Below are positions 62,250 through 64,000 of a stretch of 64,000 nucleotides of DNA, in pieces. The notes beneath the pieces are model-generated. The model was not told where the DNA came from and did no database searches. It saw only the letters and a program-made list of their open reading frames with translations. The position numbers and the translations under genes are program-made. Each line of letters begins with the position of its first letter. Position 1 is the first letter of the stretch. The DNA is from Loxodes magnus (taxonomy: Eukaryota > Ciliophora > Karyorelictea > Loxodida > Loxodidae). The stretch is from positions 186,001 through 250,000 of the forward strand of contig CAMPDV010000282.1 of assembly GCA_946699065.1 (NCBI GenBank). Direction: 5' to 3'.

Positions 62250-63395
62250 TACATTTCAAATCTATTACTAATTTTTCAAGACAATTTTTATTTATTTTTA
62301 TAATAAGTAGAGTCTTTAAAATATTTATTCATATCTATTTTTACCTGTAATACTGACAACGCCTATACTCTTTATCTTATATGTTTACAACTTAATTATT
62401 CTTTCATTTTTCAATTTTACTTTAAAAATCAATGCAAATTTTTGATCTGCTTATATAGTCAATAATTTACTAATTTTATTTATAAATTTTATTTGCTTTA
62501 AAACTATTATTATTCTCTGTATAAACATATTTTTAATAAGTTATTTTTTATATATTATGCTTTTTATCAAAAGTTTCATTTAATCTTACTTCTTTCATTT
62601 CATTGGAAATTCGTAAGTCATTTCTTTTAAATTGAAGAATTTATTATTTTTATAAACTAAATGTAAAAAACGAATTTAGCTTTCTCTGGATTTATACAAA
62701 GTACCAACTGCTATTTTTTTAACGAGGATATCACGACCTTCTTGATTAAGTGTAAGGTCACATTTCTGGCTCTCAGTTGATCCAGCCTGTATTTTTCTCT
62801 TATAGACTCCTGTTGATGTAATCCATAGCTTGTTAATCTAGGCTCATATTCATTTTTGCTCTTTTTCATTCAGTTTGCTTTAGGTAATGCATTTTATTAG
62901 AAAATAAAATCTTGATTTACAAAACCATAACCGCTTGATTTTTATCTTTATTAATTTTTTGTAAATATCTAGTTTTCATTATTTTCTCTTCTTTTAATTA
63001 AATTCTAATCTTAAATTTTTAATTCTGAGAGCTCTTCTTTTAATCTAAGCTGAAATTTTTCTAATTCCATTGATTTTTGATTGGTTAAGTTTAAATATAA
63101 TTATCTTTCATAATCATTCTTAAGTTACTAATTGATTTTATATTATTTATTTTCTTAAAATCGTTAGTTAATTATTCTGAAAATCAATTCTGTTCCTTAA
63201 TTATCTTATTAAAAAACTCTGCTATAAATAATTTTTTTGGGTAATTATAGTCTTCATTTGTTCAATTTAGTTTTAAAATCTTTATTGATGATCATTCTTA
63301 TACTAGATTGCTTGTACTGTTCCAACCATCACTTTACCTTGGGAAGAGGAGCCAGATGATGATGTAATAGTCTACTTTTAACTCTCCTTAGCCAT
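62250..63395 (-). CDS. Unrecognised ORF (third copy)
   Basis: Third copy of the ORF at 14791 and 20924. The minus-strand start is at 63393-63395. The complex segment at about 62.65-62.82 kb is conserved but with small differences, including a short deletion in the segment corresponding to AGGATGGTTATCGCG. Confidence 0.33.
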
Positions 63396-63867
63396 CTTCC
63401 TCTTAACTGTTGTTTTTTAGTTTCTAGAGGAATCGACTATTGCGTGTTTATAAGGCAATTTGATATTTTTGATAATAAATGATGATTATAAGTTTAGTAT
63501 TTTATGGTATACATTTTGTATTGACAATTGATAATGTTGAATTTATTATTGGTAGGTAGTTTCTTTTTTATTAAGATTATGGATTTAATTTTGGTTTAAA
63601 TGGAATTTCTATATAAACTGGCTGTTATTTCTTACTATTTAAATTGGTTCTAAAATAATTTTAATTCTTTAATATAAAAAAATGTAAAAAATAGATCTAA
63701 AAATAAATAAAAATAGCATCCTAATATTATAGTCTAAATCAATGCTAACTATTTATTTTATTCTACCTTATATTATCTTAAAAGAACAAATCTAATCTTA
63801 ATTTAATGCTCTTATATTCATATCTTAAATAGCAAGGAACAATCCTAAAACTAAGATTAGCTTAATT

Positions 63868-64000
63868 ATGCTACAGCAAGTACCCATGGATGAAGAATCG
63901 GACAAGAATCTTGGTAGGAGTCAAGAGAAGACAAGATTGAAGAGACATAAGTAACGCTAATGATGAAAGATGACAGATACTAAAGTCTCTTAGGGTAGCA
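63868..64000 (+). CDS. Small basic ORF, third copy, cut by window end
   Basis: Starts at ATG 63868 and is identical to the 21397 ORF over the visible part. See that entry; function unknown. Confidence 0.33.

Larger units (their letters stand above)
61225..64000. repeat. Second copy of the right palindrome arm, cut by window end
   Basis: Matches 18611-21530 in the same orientation with few differences, a 122-bp deletion at 61581 and small indels. Unlike the first copy it has no inverted partner on its left, so it is a single-sided version of the unit. Confidence 0.88.

Noticed and set aside
1-64000. Bacterial or mycoplasma origin because TGA is Trp and DNA is AT-rich
   Set aside because: TAA and TAG are Gln in the same genes, introns are present, and kinase-MORN and FW/CaaX proteins are eukaryotic.
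1-64000. CRISPR arrays, classical tRNA genes, telomeric repeats
   Set aside because: None seen by eye on either strand; the only regular arrays are the MORN units and the 20-bp TACTGAT repeats.

Overview
The window looks like nuclear DNA of a ciliate, most likely a karyorelict such as a Loxodes relative. The sequence is very AT-rich. The reliable genes only read through if TAA and TAG are Gln and TGA is Trp, while the same genes end at a TGA. Paralogous copies inside the window show this directly. At three aligned Trp positions one copy has TGG where another has TGA, and three copies end at an aligned TGA just after a prenylation-type C-terminus (CAIF, CQIF, CYIL). This fits genetic code 27 (TGA read as Trp or stop by context). 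Condylostoma-type code 28 is the alternative. Introns are tiny (16, 18, 19 and 23 nt, GTAAG...AG) and are supported because splicing them restores one frame.

Layout. 1-8.8 kb: the truncated 5' part of an FW-domain gene, then weakly supported coding stretches with paralogues elsewhere. 8.9-26.8 kb: a giant palindrome (arms about 8.6 kb, spacer about 0.8 kb). Each arm carries an FW-domain/CaaX gene at its outer end, then two GC-richer cassettes bounded by TTAATTAA tracts (one looks like a structured RNA), a gag-like CCHC zinc-knuckle ORF, two unrecognised ORFs, and at the inner end a roughly 0.38 kb inverted block. 26.9-40.6 kb: further paralogues, including a truncated FW copy (31.3-31.7 kb), an intact direct FW copy (36.9-39.1 kb), a clean gene for a probably N-myristoylated protein (33.95-34.8 kb) and a kelch-like reading frame. 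40.7-43.6 kb: an element with long terminal inverted repeats of the same 0.38 kb family. 45-48.4 kb: a third copy of the structured-RNA block, a coiled-coil ORF and a diverged gag-like ORF. 49.0-58.8 kb: one very large gene for a TKL-type kinase fused to about 60 copies of a 138-bp unit, each encoding two MORN repeats. 59.7-64 kb: a second copy of the inverted block, spacer and right palindrome arm, running off the window.

Functionally the recognisable host proteins point to the membrane and cytoskeleton: FW-domain proteins with a prenylation signal, a protein with a myristoylation signal, and a kinase with a long membrane-associating MORN tail. The rest is dominated by segmental duplication, inverted repeats and retroelement-like sequence. 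Because every triplet can be sense in this code, open frames alone mean nothing. I called genes only from motifs, conservation between copies, or splice-restored frames, and many intervals remain undecided.
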